A stretch of DNA of 64,000 bases from Sabellastarte sp. h YS-2021 (GCA_964017235.1 OZ024940.1:310001-374000); one strand, 5' to 3'; shown: positions 10,744 to 24,772, counted from the stretch's first letter. The notes: generated by a model from the letters alone, not told the origin. Program-made: numbers and translations.

Positions 10744-12845
10744 GTGTCTGCTCATATCTGCCAACTGAAGGTCTTTAGACCCTACCCTGTTATATTGTAT
10801 AGACTCAGACTGGACCCCTCTATCTATTGGTGGAAAAAAATTGGTGTCCCTCGGAACGACCAAATTTGGCATACTCGGTGGTAAGGCATCTACACATGTA
10901 TGACAAATTCCCCATTTAAAATCAATGGGAAATACTGTTTCTGCTCATATCTGCCGATTTAAGGTCTTTAGACCCTACCCTGTTATATTGTATAGACTCA
11001 GACTGGACCCCTCTATCTATTGTTGGAAAAAAATTGGTGTCCCTCGGCACGTCCAAATTTGGCGTACTCGGTGGTAAGGCAACTGTACTAGTGTGTATGC
11101 ATGACAAATTCCCCATTTAAAATCAATGGGAAATACTGTTTCTGCTCATATCTGCCAACTTAAGGTCTTTAGACCCTACCCTGTTATATTGTATAGACTC
11201 AGACTGGACCCCTATATCTATTAGTGGAAAAAAATTGGTGTCCCTCGGAACGACCAAATTTGGCAGACTCGGTGGTAAGGCATCTACACATGTATGACAA
11301 ATTCCCCATTTAAAATCAATGGGAAATACTGTTTCTGCTCATATCTCCCGATTTATGGTCTTTAGACCCTACCCTGTTATATTGTATAGACTCAGACTGG
11401 ACCCCTCTATCTATTGGTGGAAAAAAATTGGTGTCCCTCGGAAGGACCAAATTTGGCGTACTCGGTGGTAAGGCATCTACACATGTATGACAAATTCCCC
11501 ATTTAAAATCAATGGGAAATACTGTTTCTGCTCATATGTGCCGATTTAAGGTCTTTAGACCCTACCCTGTTATATTGTATAGACTCAGACTGGACCCCGC
11601 TATCTATTGGTGGAAAAAAATTGGTGTCCCTCGGAACGTCCAAATTTGGCGTACTCGGTGGTAAGGCAACTGTACTAGTGTGTATGCATGACAAATTCCC
11701 CATTTAAAATCAATGGGAAATACTGTTTCTGCTCATATCTGCCAACTTAAGGTCTTTAGACCCTACCCTGTTACATTGTATAGACTCAGACTGGACCCCT
11801 ATATCTATTGGTGGAAAAAAATTGGTGTCCCTCGGAACGACCAAATTTGGCAGACTCGGTGGTAAGGCATCTACACATGTATGACAAATTCCCCATTTAA
11901 AATCAATGGGAAATACTGTTTCTGCTCATATCTGCCGATTTAAGGTCTTTAGACCCTACCCTGTTATATTGTATAGACTCAGACTGGACCCCTCTATCTA
12001 TTGGTGGAAAAAAATTGGTGTCCCTCGGAACGACCAAATTTGGCATACTCGTTGGTAAGGCAACTGTACTAGTGTGTATGCATGACAAATTCCCCATTTA
12101 AAATCAATGGGAAATACTGTTTCTGCTCATATCTGCCGATTTAAGGTCTTTAGACCCTACCCTGTTATATTGTATAGACTCAGACTGGACCCCTCTATCT
12201 ATTGGTGGAAAAAAATTGGTGTCCCTCGGAACGACCAAATTTGGCGTACTCGGTGGTAAGGCATCTACACATGTATGACAAATTCCCCATTTAAAATCAA
12301 TGGGAAATACTGTTTCTGCTCATATCTGCCGATTTAAGGTCTTTAGACACTACCCTGTTATATTGTATAGACTCAGACTGGACCCCTCTATCTATTGGTG
12401 GAAAAAAATTGGTGTCCCTCGGAACGTCCAAATTTGGCGTACTCGGTGGTAAGGCAACTGTACTAGTGTATATACATGACAAATTCCCCATTTAAAATCA
12501 ATGGGAAATACTTTTTCTGCTCATATCTGCCGATTTAAGGTCTTTAGACCCTACCCTGTGATATTGTATAGACTCAGACTGGACCCCTCTATCTATTGGT
12601 GGAAAAAATTGGTGTCCCTCGGAACGACCAAATTTGGCGTACTCAGTGGTAAGGCATCTACACATGTATGACAAATTCCCCATTTAAAATCAATGGGAAA
12701 TACTGTTTCTGCTCATATCTGCCGATTTAAGGTCTTTAGACCCTACCCTGTTATATTGTATAGACTCAGACTGGACCCCTCTATCTATTGGTGGAAAAAA
12801 ATTGGTGTCCCTCGGAACGACCAAATTTGGCGTACTCGATGGTAA
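10744..12845 (+). repeat. 2,162-bp tandem unit D, copy 2
   Basis: Starts 10922, 11123, 11316, 11509, 11710, 11903, 12104, 12297 and 12498 each lie exactly 2,162 bp after their partner. Differences by eye: copy 1 has 'aatgagaaat' and 'tttttcggctc' in its s monomer; copy 2 has 'agacactaccc' and 'tatacatgac' in 12297. The match ends inside the 12690 monomer, where copy 1 switches to a long cassette and copy 2 keeps a short one. Confidence 0.88.
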
Positions 12846-15800
12846 GGCATCTACACATGTATGACAAATTCCCCATTTAAAATCAATGGGAAATACTGTT
12901 TCTGCTCATATCTGCCGATTTAAGGTCTTTAGACCCTACCCTGTTATATTGTATAGACTCAGACTGGACCCCTCTATTTATTGGTGGAAAAAAATTGGTG
13001 TCCCTCAGAACGACCAAATTTGGCATACTCGTTGGTAAGGCAACTGTACTAGTGTGTATGCATGACAAATTCCCCATTTAAAATCAATGGGAAATACTGT
13101 GTCTGCTCATATCTGCCAACTGAAGGTCTTTAGACCCTACCCTGTTATATTGTATAGACTCAGACTGGACCCCTCTATCTATTGGTGGAAAAAAATTGGT
13201 GTCCCTCGGAACGACTAAATTTGGCATTCTCGGTGGTAAGGCATCTACACATGTATGACAAATTCCCCATTTAAAATCAATGGGAAATACTGTTTCTGCT
13301 CATATCTGCCGATTTAAGGTCTTTAGACCCTACCCTGTTATATTGTATAGACTCAGACTGGACCCCTCTATCTATTGGTGGAAAAAAATTGGTGTCCCTC
13401 GGCACGTCCAAATTTGGCGTACTCGGTGGTAAGGCAACTGTACTAGTGTGTATGCATGACAAATTCCCCATTTAAAATCAATGGGAAATACTGTTTCTGC
13501 TCATATCTGCCAACTTAAGGTCTTTAGACCCTACCCTGTTATATTGTATAGACTCAGACTGGACCCCTATATCTATTAGTGGAAAAAAATTGGTGTCCCT
13601 CGGAACGACCAAATTTGGCAGACTCGGTGGTAAGGCATCTACACATGTATGACAAATTCCCCATTTAAAATCAATGGGAAATACTGTTTCTGCTCATATC
13701 TGCCGATTTAAGGTCTTTAGACCCTACCCTGTTATATTGTATAGACTCAGACTGGACCCCTCTATCTATTGGTGGAAAAAAATTGGTGTCCCTCGGAACG
13801 TCCAAATTTGGCGTACTCGGTGGTAAGGCAACTGTACTAGTGTATATGCATGACAAATTCCCCATTTAAAATCAATGGGAAATACTTTTTCTGCTCATAT
13901 CTGCCGATTTAAGGTCTTTAGACCCTACCCTGTGATATTGTATAGACTCAGACTGGACCCCTCTATCTATTGGTGGAAAAAATTGGTGTCCCTCGGAACG
14001 ACCAAATTTGGCGTACTCAGTGGTAAGGCATCTACACATGTATGACAAATTCCCCATTTAAAATCAATGGGAAATACTGTTTCTGCTCATATCTGCCAAC
14101 TTAAGGTCTTTAGACCCTACCCTGTTATATTGTATAGACTCAGACTGGACCCCTATATCTATTAGTGGAAAAAAATTGGTGTCCCTCGGAACGACCAAAT
14201 TTGGCAGACTCGGTGGTAAGGCATCTACACATGTATGACAAATTCCCCATTTAAAATCAATGGGAAATACTGTTTCTGCTCATATCTGCCGATTTAAGGT
14301 CTTTAGACCCTACCCTGTTATATTGTATAGACTCAGACTGGACCCCTCTATCTATTGGTGGAAAAAAATTGGTGTCCCTCGGAACGTCCAAATTTGGCAT
14401 ACTCGGTGGTAAGGCAACTGTACTAGTGTATATGCATGACAAATTCCCCATTTAAAATCAATGGGAAATACTTTTTCTGCTCATATCTGCCGATTTAAGG
14501 TCTTTAGTCCCTACCCTGTTATATTGTATAGACTCAGACTGGACCCCTCTATCTATTGGTGGAAAAAATTGGTGTCCCTCGGAAGGACCAAATTTGGCGT
14601 ACTCTGTGGTAAGGCATCTACACATGTATGACAAATTCCCCATTTAAAATCAATGGGAAATACTGTTTCTGCTCATATCTGCCGATTTAAGGTCTTTAGA
14701 CCCTACCCTGTTATATTGTATAGACTCAGACTGGACCCCTCTATCTATTGGTGGAAAAAAATTGGTGTCCCTCGGAACGTCCAAATTTGGCGTACTCGGT
14801 GGTAAGGCAACTGTACTAGTGTATATGCATGACAAATTCCCCATTTAAAATCAATGGGAAATACTTTTTCTGCTCATATCTGCCGATTTAAGGTCTTTAG
14901 ACCCTACCCTGTTATATTGTATAGACTCAGACTGGACCCCTCTATCTATTGGTGGAAAAAATTGGTGTCCCTCGGAACGACCAAATTTGGCGTACTCGGT
15001 GGTAAGGCATCTACACATGTATGACAAATTCCCCATTTAAAATCAATGGGAAATACTGTTTCTGCTCATATCTGCCGATTTAAGGTCTTTAGACCCTACC
15101 CTGTTATATTGTATAGACTCAGACTGGACCCCTCTATTTATTGGTGGAAAAAAATTGGTGTCCCTCGGAACGACCAAATTTGGCATACTCGTTGGTAAGG
15201 CAACTGTACTAGTGTGTATGCATGACAAATTCCCCATTTAAAATCAATGGGAAATACTGTTTCTGCTCATATCTGCCAACTTAAGGTCTTTAGACCCTAC
15301 CCTGTTATATTGTATAGACTCAGACTGGACCCCTCTATCTATTAGTGGAAAAAAATTGGTGTCCCTCGGAACGACCAAATTTGGCAGACTCGGTGGTAAG
15401 GCATCTACACATGTATGACAAATTCCCCATTTAAAATCAATGGGAAATACTGTTTCTGCTCATATCTCCCGATTTATGGTCTTTAGACCCTACCCTGTTA
15501 TATTGTATAGACTCAGACTGGACCCCTCTATCTATTGGTGGAAAAAAATTGGTGTCCCTCGGAAGGACCAAATTTGGCGTACTCGGTGGTAAGGCATCTA
15601 CACATGTATGACAAATTCCCCATTTAAAATCAATGGGAAATACTGTTTCTGCTCATATGTGCCGATTTAAGGTCTTTAGACCCTACCCTGTTATATTGTA
15701 TAGACTCAGACTGGACCCCGCTATCTATTGGTGGAAAAAAATTGGTGTCCCTCGGAACGTCCAAATTTGGCGTACTCGGTGGTAAGGCAACTGTATTAGT

Positions 15801-17324
15801 GTGTATGCATGACAAATTCCCCATTTAAAATCAATGGGAAATACTGTTTCTGCTCATATCTGCCAACTTAAGGTCTTTAGACCCTACCCTGTTACATTGT
15901 ATAGACTCAGACTGGACCCCTATATCTATTGGTGGAAAAAAATTGGTGTCCCTCGGAACGACCAAATTTGGCAGACTCGGTGGTAAGGCATCTACATATG
16001 TATGACAAATTCCCCATTTAAAATCAATGGGAAATACTGTTTCTGCTTATATCTGCCGATTTAAGGTCTTTAGACCCTACCCTGTTATATTGTATAGACT
16101 CAGACTGGACCCCTCTATCTATTGGTGGAAAAAAATTGGTGTCCCTCGGAACGTCCAAATTTGGCGTACTCGGTGGTAAGGCAACTGTACTAGTGTATAT
16201 GCATGACAAATTCCCCATTTAAAATCAATGGGAAATACTTTTTCTGCTCATATCTGCCGATTTAAGGTCTTTAGACCCTACCCTGTGATATTGTATAGAC
16301 TCAGACTGGACCCCTCTATCTATTGGTGGAAAAAATTGGTGTCCCTCGGAACGACCAAATTTGGCGTACTCGGTGGTAAGGCATCTACACATGTATGACA
16401 AATTCCCCATTTAAAATCAATGGGAAATACTGTTTCTGCTCATATCTGCCGATTTAAGGTCTTTAGACCCTACCCTGTTATATTGTATAGACTCAGACTG
16501 GACCCCTCTATCTATTGGTGGAAAAAAATTGGTGTCCCTCGGAACGACCAAATTTGGCGTACTCGATGGTAAGGCATCTACACATGTATGACAAATTCCC
16601 CATTTAAAATCAATGGGAAATACTGTTTCTGCTCATATCTGCCGATTTAAGGTCTTTAGACCCTACCCTGTTATATTGTATAGACTCAGACTGGACCCCT
16701 CTATCTATTGGTGGAAAAAAATTGGTGTCCCTCGGAACGTCCAAATTTGGCGTACTCGGTGGTAAGGCATCTACACATGTATGACAAATTCCCCATTTAA
16801 AATCAATGGGAAATACTGTTTCTGCTCATATCTGCCGATTTAAGGTCTTTAGACCCTACCCTGTTATATTGTATAGACTCAGACTGGACCCCTCTATCTA
16901 TTGGTGGAAAAAAATTGGTGTCCCTGGGAACGACCAAATTTGGCGTACTCGGTGGTAAGGCATCTACAGATGTATGACAAATTCCCCATTTAAAATCAAT
17001 GGGAAATACTGTTTCTGCTCATATCTGCCGATTTAAGGTCTTTAGACCCTACCCTGTTATATTGTATAGACTCAGACTGGACCCCTCTATCTATTTGTGG
17101 AAAAAAATTGGTGTCCCTCGGAACGACCAAATTTGGCGTACTCGGTGGTAAGGCAACTGTACTAGTGTGTATGCATGACAAATTCCCCATTTAAAATCAA
17201 TGGGAAATACTCTTTCTGCTCATATCTGCCAACTTAAGGTCTTTAGACCCTACCCTGTTATATTGTATAGACTCAGACTGGACCCCTCTATCTATTGGTG
17301 GAAAAAAATTGGTGTCCCTCGGAA
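12559..17324 (+). repeat. 4.77-kb duplicated block E, copy 1
   Basis: All monomer starts from 12690 to 17197 reappear 7,448 bp downstream with the same lengths. Order from 12690: S-L-S-L-S-L-s-S-L-s-L-s-L-S-S-L-S-L-s-S-S-S-L-S. Shared rare variants include 'ccctcagaacg' (12883), 'actctgtgg' (14458), 'ctgtattagtg' (15630), 'ctgcttatatc' (16024) and 'ccctgggaacg' (16803). Left limit: 'ctgtgatattg' near 12558 against 'ctgttatattg' at the partner. Right limit: 'ggaagg' against 'ggaacg' near 17325. Confidence 0.88.
15440..17324 (+). repeat. 2,154-bp tandem unit F, copy 1 (nested in E)
   Basis: Monomers from 15437 to 17197 recur at +2,154 bp: 'tcccgatttatgg' with 'ggaagg', 'catatgtgccg' with 'ctgtattag', 'gttacattg', 'ctgcttatatc', 'ctgtgatattg', 'actcgatgg', 'ccctgggaacg', 'ctatttgtgg' and 'aatactctttctgc' in the same order. 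Because block E is also copied at 7,448 bp, this segment exists three times (15.4, 17.6 and 22.9 kb). Confidence 0.87.
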
Positions 17325-17389
17325 GGACCAAATTTGGCATACTCGGTGGTAAGGCATCTACACATGTATGACAAATTCCCCATTTAAAA

Positions 17390-17590
17390 TCAATGGGAAA
17401 TACTGTTTCTGCTCATATGTGCCGATTTAAGGTCTTTAGACCCTACCCTGTTATATTGTATAGACTCAGACTGGACCCCGCTATCTATTGGTGGAAAAAA
17501 ATTGGTGTCCCTCGGAACGTCCAAATTTGGCGTACTCGGTGGTAAGGCAACTGTATTAGTGTGTATGCATGACAAATTCCCCATTTAAAA
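17390..17590 (+). repeat. Extra L monomer at the F junction
   Basis: This L monomer has 'catatgtgccg', 'accccgct' and 'ctgtattagtg', matching 15630 and 17784. It follows 17197, whose first half matches 19351 ('aatactctttctgc', 'caacttaagg') but whose second half carries 'ggaagg' as in 15437 and 17591. The crossover that created the tandem copy therefore lies inside the 17197 monomer. Confidence 0.8.
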
Positions 17591-17593
17591 TCA

Positions 17594-19478
17594 ATGGGAA
17601 ATACTGTTTCTGCTCATATCTCCCGATTTATGGTCTTTAGACCCTACCCTGTTATATTGTATAGACTCAGACTGGACCCCTCTATCTATTGGTGGAAAAA
17701 AATTGGTGTCCCTCGGAAGGACCAAATTTGGCGTACTCGGTGGTAAGGCATCTACACATGTATGACAAATTCCCCATTTAAAATCAATGGGAAATACTGT
17801 TTCTGCTCATATGTGCCGATTTAAGGTCTTTAGACCCTACCCTGTTATATTGTATAGACTCAGACTGGACCCCGCTATCTATTGGTGGAAAAAAATTGGT
17901 GTCCCTCGGAACGTCCAAATTTGGCGTACTCGGTGGTAAGGCAACTGTATTAGTGTGTATGCATGACAAATTCCCCATTTAAAATCAATGGGAAATACTG
18001 TTTCTGCTCATATCTGCCAACTTAAGGTCTTTAGACCCTACCCTGTTACATTGTATAGACTCAGACTGGACCCCTATATCTATTGGTGGAAAAAAATTGG
18101 TGTCCCTCGGAACGACCAAATTTGGCAGACTCGGTGGTAAGGCATCTACATATGTATGACAAATTCCCCATTTAAAATCAATGGGAAATACTGTTTCTGC
18201 TTATATCTGCCGATTTAAGGTCTTTAGACCCTACCCTGTTATATTGTATAGACTCAGACTGGACCCCTCTATCTATTGGTGGAAAAAAATTGGTGTCCCT
18301 CGGAACGTCCAAATTTGGCGTACTCGGTGGTAAGGCAACTGTACTAGTGTATATGCATGACAAATTCCCCATTTAAAATCAATGGGAAATACTTTTTCTG
18401 CTCATATCTGCCGATTTAAGGTCTTTAGACCCTACCCTGTGATATTGTATAGACTCAGACTGGACCCCTCTATCTATTGGTGGAAAAAATTGGTGTCCCT
18501 CGGAACGACCAAATTTGGCGTACTCGGTGGTAAGGCATCTACACATGTATGACAAATTCCCCATTTAAAATCAATGGGAAATACTGTTTCTGCTCATATC
18601 TGCCGATTTAAGGTCTTTAGACCCTACCCTGTTATATTGTATAGACTCAGACTGGACCCCTCTATCTATTGGTGGAAAAAAATTGGTGTCCCTCGGAACG
18701 ACCAAATTTGGCGTACTCGATGGTAAGGCATCTACACATGTATGACAAATTCCCCATTTAAAATCAATGGGAAATACTGTTTCTGCTCATATCTGCCGAT
18801 TTAAGGTCTTTAGACCCTACCCTGTTATATTGTATAGACTCAGACTGGACCCCTCTATCTATTGTTGGAAAAAAATTGGTGTCCCTCGGAACGTCCAAAT
18901 TTGGCGTACTCGGTGGTAAGGCATCTACACATGTATGACAAATTCCCCATTTAAAATCAATGGGAAATACTGTTTCTGCTCATATCTGCCGATTTAAGGT
19001 CTTTAGACCCTACCCTGTTATATTGTATAGACTCAGACTGGACCCCTCTATCTATTGGTGGAAAAAAATTGGTGTCCCTGGGAACGACCAAATTTGGCGT
19101 ACTCGGTGGTAAGGCATCTACAGATGTATGACAAATTCCCCATTTAAAATCAATGGGAAATACTGTTTCTGCTCATATCTGCCGATTTAAGGTCTTTAGA
19201 CCCTACCCTGTTATATTGTATAGACTCAGACTGGACCCCTCTATCTATTTGTGGAAAAAAATTGGTGTCCCTCGGAACGACCAAATTTGGCGTACTCGGT
19301 GGTAAGGCAACTGTACTAGTGTGTATGCATGACAAATTCCCCATTTAAAATCAATGGGAAATACTCTTTCTGCTCATATCTGCCAACTTAAGGTCTTTAG
19401 ACCCTACCCTGTTATATTGTATAGACTCAGACTGGACCCCTCTATCTATTGGTGGAAAAAAATTGGTGTCCCTCGGAA
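17594..19478 (+). repeat. 2,154-bp tandem unit F, copy 2
   Basis: Starts 17591, 17784, 17985, 18178, 18379, 18571, 18764, 18957, 19150 and 19351 mirror 15437-17197. One visible difference is 'ctattgttgg' in 18764 against 'ctattggtgg' in 16610. After 19351 the order diverges to an L-L pair. Confidence 0.87.
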
Positions 19479-19543
19479 CGACCAAATTTGGCATACTCAG
19501 TGGTAAGGCATCTACACATGTATGACAAATTCCCCATTTAAAA

Positions 19544-19945
19544 TCAATGGGAAATACTGTTTCTGCTCATATCTGCCGATTTAAGGTCTTTAGACCCTAC
19601 CCTGTTATATTGTATAGACTCAGACTGGACCCCTCTATCTATTGGTGGAAAAAAATTGGTGTCCCTCGGAACGACCAAATTTGACGTACTCGGTGGTAAG
19701 GCAGCTGTACTAGTGTGTATGCATGACAAATTCCCCATTTAAAATCAATGGGCAATACTGTTTCTGCTCATATCTGCCAACTTAAGGTCTTTAGACCCTA
19801 CCCTGTTATATTGTATAGACTCAGACTGGACCCCTCTATCTATTGGTGGAAAAAAATTGGTGTCCCTCGGAACGACCAAATTTGGCGTACTCGGTGGTAA
19901 GGCAACTATACTAGTGTGTATGCATGACAAATTCCCCATTTAAAA
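19544..19945 (+). repeat. L-L pair matching 25433-25834
   Basis: 19544 L has 'ttgacgtactc' and 'aaggcagctgtac'. 19745 L has 'aatgggcaatactg' and 'aaggcaactatac'. The same two monomers in the same order occur at 25433 and 25634, 5,889 bp downstream; there 25433 starts with 'actgtgtctgc' instead. This places a fragment of the left-hand array within the variant-rich block beyond 24.8 kb. Confidence 0.82.
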
Positions 19946-20137
19946 TCAATGGGAAATACTGTTTCTGCTCATATCTGCCAACTTAAGGTCTTTAGACCCT
20001 ACCCTGTTATATTGTATAGACTCAGACTGGACCCCTCTATCTATTGGTGGAAAAAATTGGTGTCCCTCGGAACGACCAAATTTGGCGTACTCAGTGGTAA
20101 GGCATCTACACATGTATGACAAATTCCCCATTTAAAA
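19946..20137 (+). repeat. Atypical 192-bp monomer (hybrid)
   Basis: It has a 6-A tract but lacks the usual 'acttttt' and carries the 'caacttaagg' box. Its 3' half matches the s monomer at 12498 ('gtactcagtgg'). It looks like a hybrid of an 'aacttaagg' monomer on the left and a typical s monomer on the right, at the left edge of E copy 2. Confidence 0.75.
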
Positions 20138-23100
20138 TCAATGGGAAATACTGTTTCTGCTCATATCTGCCGATTTAAGGTCTTTAGACCCTACCCTGTT
20201 ATATTGTATAGACTCAGACTGGACCCCTCTATCTATTGGTGGAAAAAAATTGGTGTCCCTCGGAACGACCAAATTTGGCGTACTCGATGGTAAGGCATCT
20301 ACACATGTATGACAAATTCCCCATTTAAAATCAATGGGAAATACTGTTTCTGCTCATATCTGCCGATTTAAGGTCTTTAGACCCTACCCTGTTATATTGT
20401 ATAGACTCAGACTGGACCCCTCTATTTATTGGTGGAAAAAAATTGGTGTCCCTCAGAACGACCAAATTTGGCATACTCGTTGGTAAGGCAACTGTACTAG
20501 TGTGTATGCATGACAAATTCCCCATTTAAAATCAATGGGAAATACTGTGTCTGCTCATATCTGCCAACTGAAGGTCTTTAGACCCTACCCTGTTATATTG
20601 TATAGACTCAGACTGGACCCCTCTATCTATTGGTGGAAAAAAATTGGTGTCCCTCGGAACGACTAAATTTGGCATACTCGGTGGTAAGGCATCTACACAT
20701 GTATGACAAATTCCCCATTTAAAATCAATGGGAAATACTGTTTCTGCTCATATCTGCCGATTTAAGGTCTTTAGACCCTACCCTGTTATATTGTATAGAC
20801 TCAGACTGGACCCCTCTATCTATTGGTGGAAAAAAATTGGTGTCCCTCGGCACGTCCAAATTTGGCGTACTCGGTGGTAAGGCAACTGTACTAGTGTGTA
20901 TGCATGACAAATTCCCCATTTAAAATCAATGGGAAATACTGTTTCTGCTCATATCTGCCAACTTAAGGTCTTTAGACCCTACCCTGTTATATTGTATAGA
21001 CTCAGACTGGACCCCTATATCTATTAGTGGAAAAAAATTGGTGTCCCTCGGAACGACCAAATTTGGCAGACTCGGTGGTAAGGCATCTACACATGTATGA
21101 CAAATTCCCCATTTAAAATCAATGGGAAATACTGTTTCTGCTCATATCTGCCGATTTAAGGTCTTTAGACCCTACCCTGTTATATTGTATAGACTCAGAC
21201 TGGACCCCTCTATCTATTGGTGGAAAAAAATTGGTGTCCCTCGGAACGTCCAAATTTGGCGTACTCGGTGGTAAGGCAACTGTACTAGTGTATATGCATG
21301 ACAAATTCCCCATTTAAAATCAATGGGAAATACTTTTTCTGCTCATATCTGCCGATTTAAGGTCTTTAGACCCTACCCTGTGATATTGTATAGACTCAGA
21401 CTGGACCCCTCTATCTATTGGTGGAAAAAATTGGTGTCCCTCGGAACGACCAAATTTGGCGTACTCAGTGGTAAGGCATCTACACATGTATGACAAATTC
21501 CCCATTTAAAATCAATGGGAAATACTGTTTCTGCTCATATCTGCCAACTTAAGGTCTTTAGACCCTACCCTGTTATATTGTATAGACTCAGACTGGACCC
21601 CTATATCTATTAGTGGAAAAAAATTGGTGTCCCTCGGAACGACCAAATTTGGCAGACTCGGTGGTAAGGCATCTACACATGTATGACAAATTCCCCATTT
21701 AAAATCAATGGGAAATACTGTTTCTGCTCATATCTGCCGATTTAAGGTCTTTAGACCCTACCCTGTTATATTGTATAGACTCAGACTGGACCCCTCTATC
21801 TATTGGTGGAAAAAAATTGGTGTCCCTCGGAACGTCCAAATTTGGCATACTCGGTGGTAAGGCAACTGTACTAGTGTATATGCATGACAAATTCCCCATT
21901 TAAAATCAATGGGAAATACTTTTTCTGCTCATATCTGCCGATTTAAGGTCTTTAGACCCTACCCTGTTATATTGTATAGACTCAGACTGGACCCCTCTAT
22001 CTATTGGTGGAAAAAATTGGTGTCCCTCGGAAGGACCAAATTTGGCGTACTCTGTGGTAAGGCATCTACACATGTATGACAAATTCCCCATTTAAAATCA
22101 ATGGGAAATACTGTTTCTGCTCATATCTGCCGATTTAAGGTCTTTAGACCCTACCCTGTTATATTGTATAGACTCAGACTGGACCCCTCTATCTATTGGT
22201 GGAAAAAAATTGGTGTCCCTCGGAACGTCCAAATTTGGCGTACTCGGTGGTAAGGCAACTGTACTAGTGTATATGCATGACAAATTCCCCATTTAAAATC
22301 AATGGGAAATACTTTTTCTGCTCATATCTGCCGATTTAAGGTCTTTAGACCCTACCCTGTTATATTGTATAGACTCAGACTGGACCCCTCTATCTATTGG
22401 TGGAAAAAATTGGTGTCCCTCGGAACGACCAAATTTGGCGTACTCGGTGGTAAGGCATCTACACATGTATGACAAATTCCCCATTTAAAATCAATGGGAA
22501 ATACTGTTTCTGCTCATATCTGCCGATTTAAGGTCTTTAGACCCTACCCTGTTATATTGTATAGACTCAGACTGGACCCCTCTATTTATTGGTGGAAAAA
22601 AATTGGTGTCCCTCGGAACGACCAAATTTGGCATACTCGTTGGTAAGGCAACTGTACTAGTGTGTATGCATGACAAATTCCCCATTTAAAATCAATGGGA
22701 AATACTGTTTCTGCTCATATCTGCCAACTTAAGGTCTTTAGACCCTACCCTGTTATATTGTATAGACTCAGACTGGACCCCTCTATCTATTAGTGGAAAA
22801 AAATTGGTGTCCCTCGGAACGACCAAATTTGGCAGACTCGGTGGTAAGGCATCTACACATGTATGACAAATTCCCCATTTAAAATCAATGGGAAATACTG
22901 TTTCTGCTCATATCTCCCGATTTATGGTCTTTAGACCCTACCCTGTTATATTGTATAGACTCAGACTGGACCCCTCTATCTATTGGTGGAAAAAAATTGG
23001 TGTCCCTCGGAAGGACCAAATTTGGCGTACTCGGTGGTAAGGCATCTACACATGTATGACAAATTCCCCATTTAAAATCAATGGGAAATACTGTTTCTGC

Positions 23101-24772
23101 TCATATGTGCCGATTTAAGGTCTTTAGACCCTACCCTGTTATATTGTATAGACTCAGACTGGACCCCGCTATCTATTGGTGGAAAAAAATTGGTGTCCCT
23201 CGGAACGTCCAAATTTGGCGTACTCGGTGGTAAGGCAACTGTATTAGTGTGTATGCATGACAAATTCCCCATTTAAAATCAATGGGAAATACTGTTTCTG
23301 CTCATATCTGCCAACTTAAGGTCTTTAGACCCTACCCTGTTACATTGTATAGACTCAGACTGGACCCCTATATCTATTGGTGGAAAAAAATTGGTGTCCC
23401 TCGGAACGACCAAATTTGGCAGACTCGGTGGTAAGGCATCTACATATGTATGACAAATTCCCCATTTAAAATCAATGGGAAATACTGTTTCTGCTTATAT
23501 CTGCCGATTTAAGGTCTTTAGACCCTACCCTGTTATATTGTATAGACTCAGACTGGACCCCTCTATCTATTGGTGGAAAAAAATTGGTGTCCCTCGGAAC
23601 GTCCAAATTTGGCGTACTCGGTGGTAAGGCAACTGTACTAGTGTATATGCATGACAAATTCCCCATTTAAAATCAATGGGAAATACTTTTTCTGCTCATA
23701 TCTGCCGATTTAAGGTCTTTAGACCCTACCCTGTGATATTGTATAGACTCAGACTGGACCCCTCTATCTATTGGTGGAAAAAATTGGTGTCCCTCGGAAC
23801 GACCAAATTTGGCGTACTCGGTGGTAAGGCATCTACACATGTATGACAAATTCCCCATTTAAAATCAATGGGAAATACTGTTTCTGCTCATATCTGCCGA
23901 TTTAAGGTCTTTAGACCCTACCCTGTTATATTGTATAGACTCAGACTGGACCCCTCTATCTATTGGTGGAAAAAAATTGGTGTCCCTCGGAACGACCAAA
24001 TTTGGCGTACTCGATGGTAAGGCATCTACACATGTATGACAAATTCCCCATTTAAAATCAATGGGAAATACTGTTTCTGCTCATATCTGCCGATTTAAGG
24101 TCTTTAGACCCTACCCTGTTATATTGTATAGACTCAGACTGGACCCCTCTATCTATTGGTGGAAAAAAATTGGTGTCCCTCGGAACGTCCAAATTTGGCG
24201 TACTCGGTGGTAAGGCATCTACACATGTATGACAAATTCCCCATTTAAAATCAATGGGAAATACTGTTTCTGCTCATATCTGCCGATTTAAGGTCTTTAG
24301 ACCCTACCCTGTTATATTGTATAGACTCAGACTGGACCCCTCTATCTATTGGTGGAAAAAAATTGGTGTCCCTGGGAACGACCAAATTTGGCGTACTCGG
24401 TGGTAAGGCATCTACAGATGTATGACAAATTCCCCATTTAAAATCAATGGGAAATACTGTTTCTGCTCATATCTGCCGATTTAAGGTCTTTAGACCCTAC
24501 CCTGTTATATTGTATAGACTCAGACTGGACCCCTCTATCTATTTGTGGAAAAAAATTGGTGTCCCTCGGAACGACCAAATTTGTCGTACTCGGTGGTAAG
24601 GCAACTGTACTAGTGTGTATGCATGACAAATTCCCCATTTAAAATCAATGGGAAATACTCTTTCTGCTCATATCTGCCAACTTAAGGTCTTTAGACCCTA
24701 CCCTGTTATATTGTATAGACTCAGACTGGACCCCTCTATCTATTGGTGGAAAAAAATTGGTGTCCCTCGGAA
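20007..24772 (+). repeat. 4.77-kb duplicated block E, copy 2
   Basis: It matches 12559-17324 at an offset of 7,448 bp. Single-base differences seen by eye: 20675 (a; t at 13227), 21956 (a; t at 14508) and 24584 (t; g at 17136). Others may exist, but identity is clearly far above that of randomly chosen monomers, so this is a young copy. It lacks the second F unit that follows copy 1. Confidence 0.87.
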
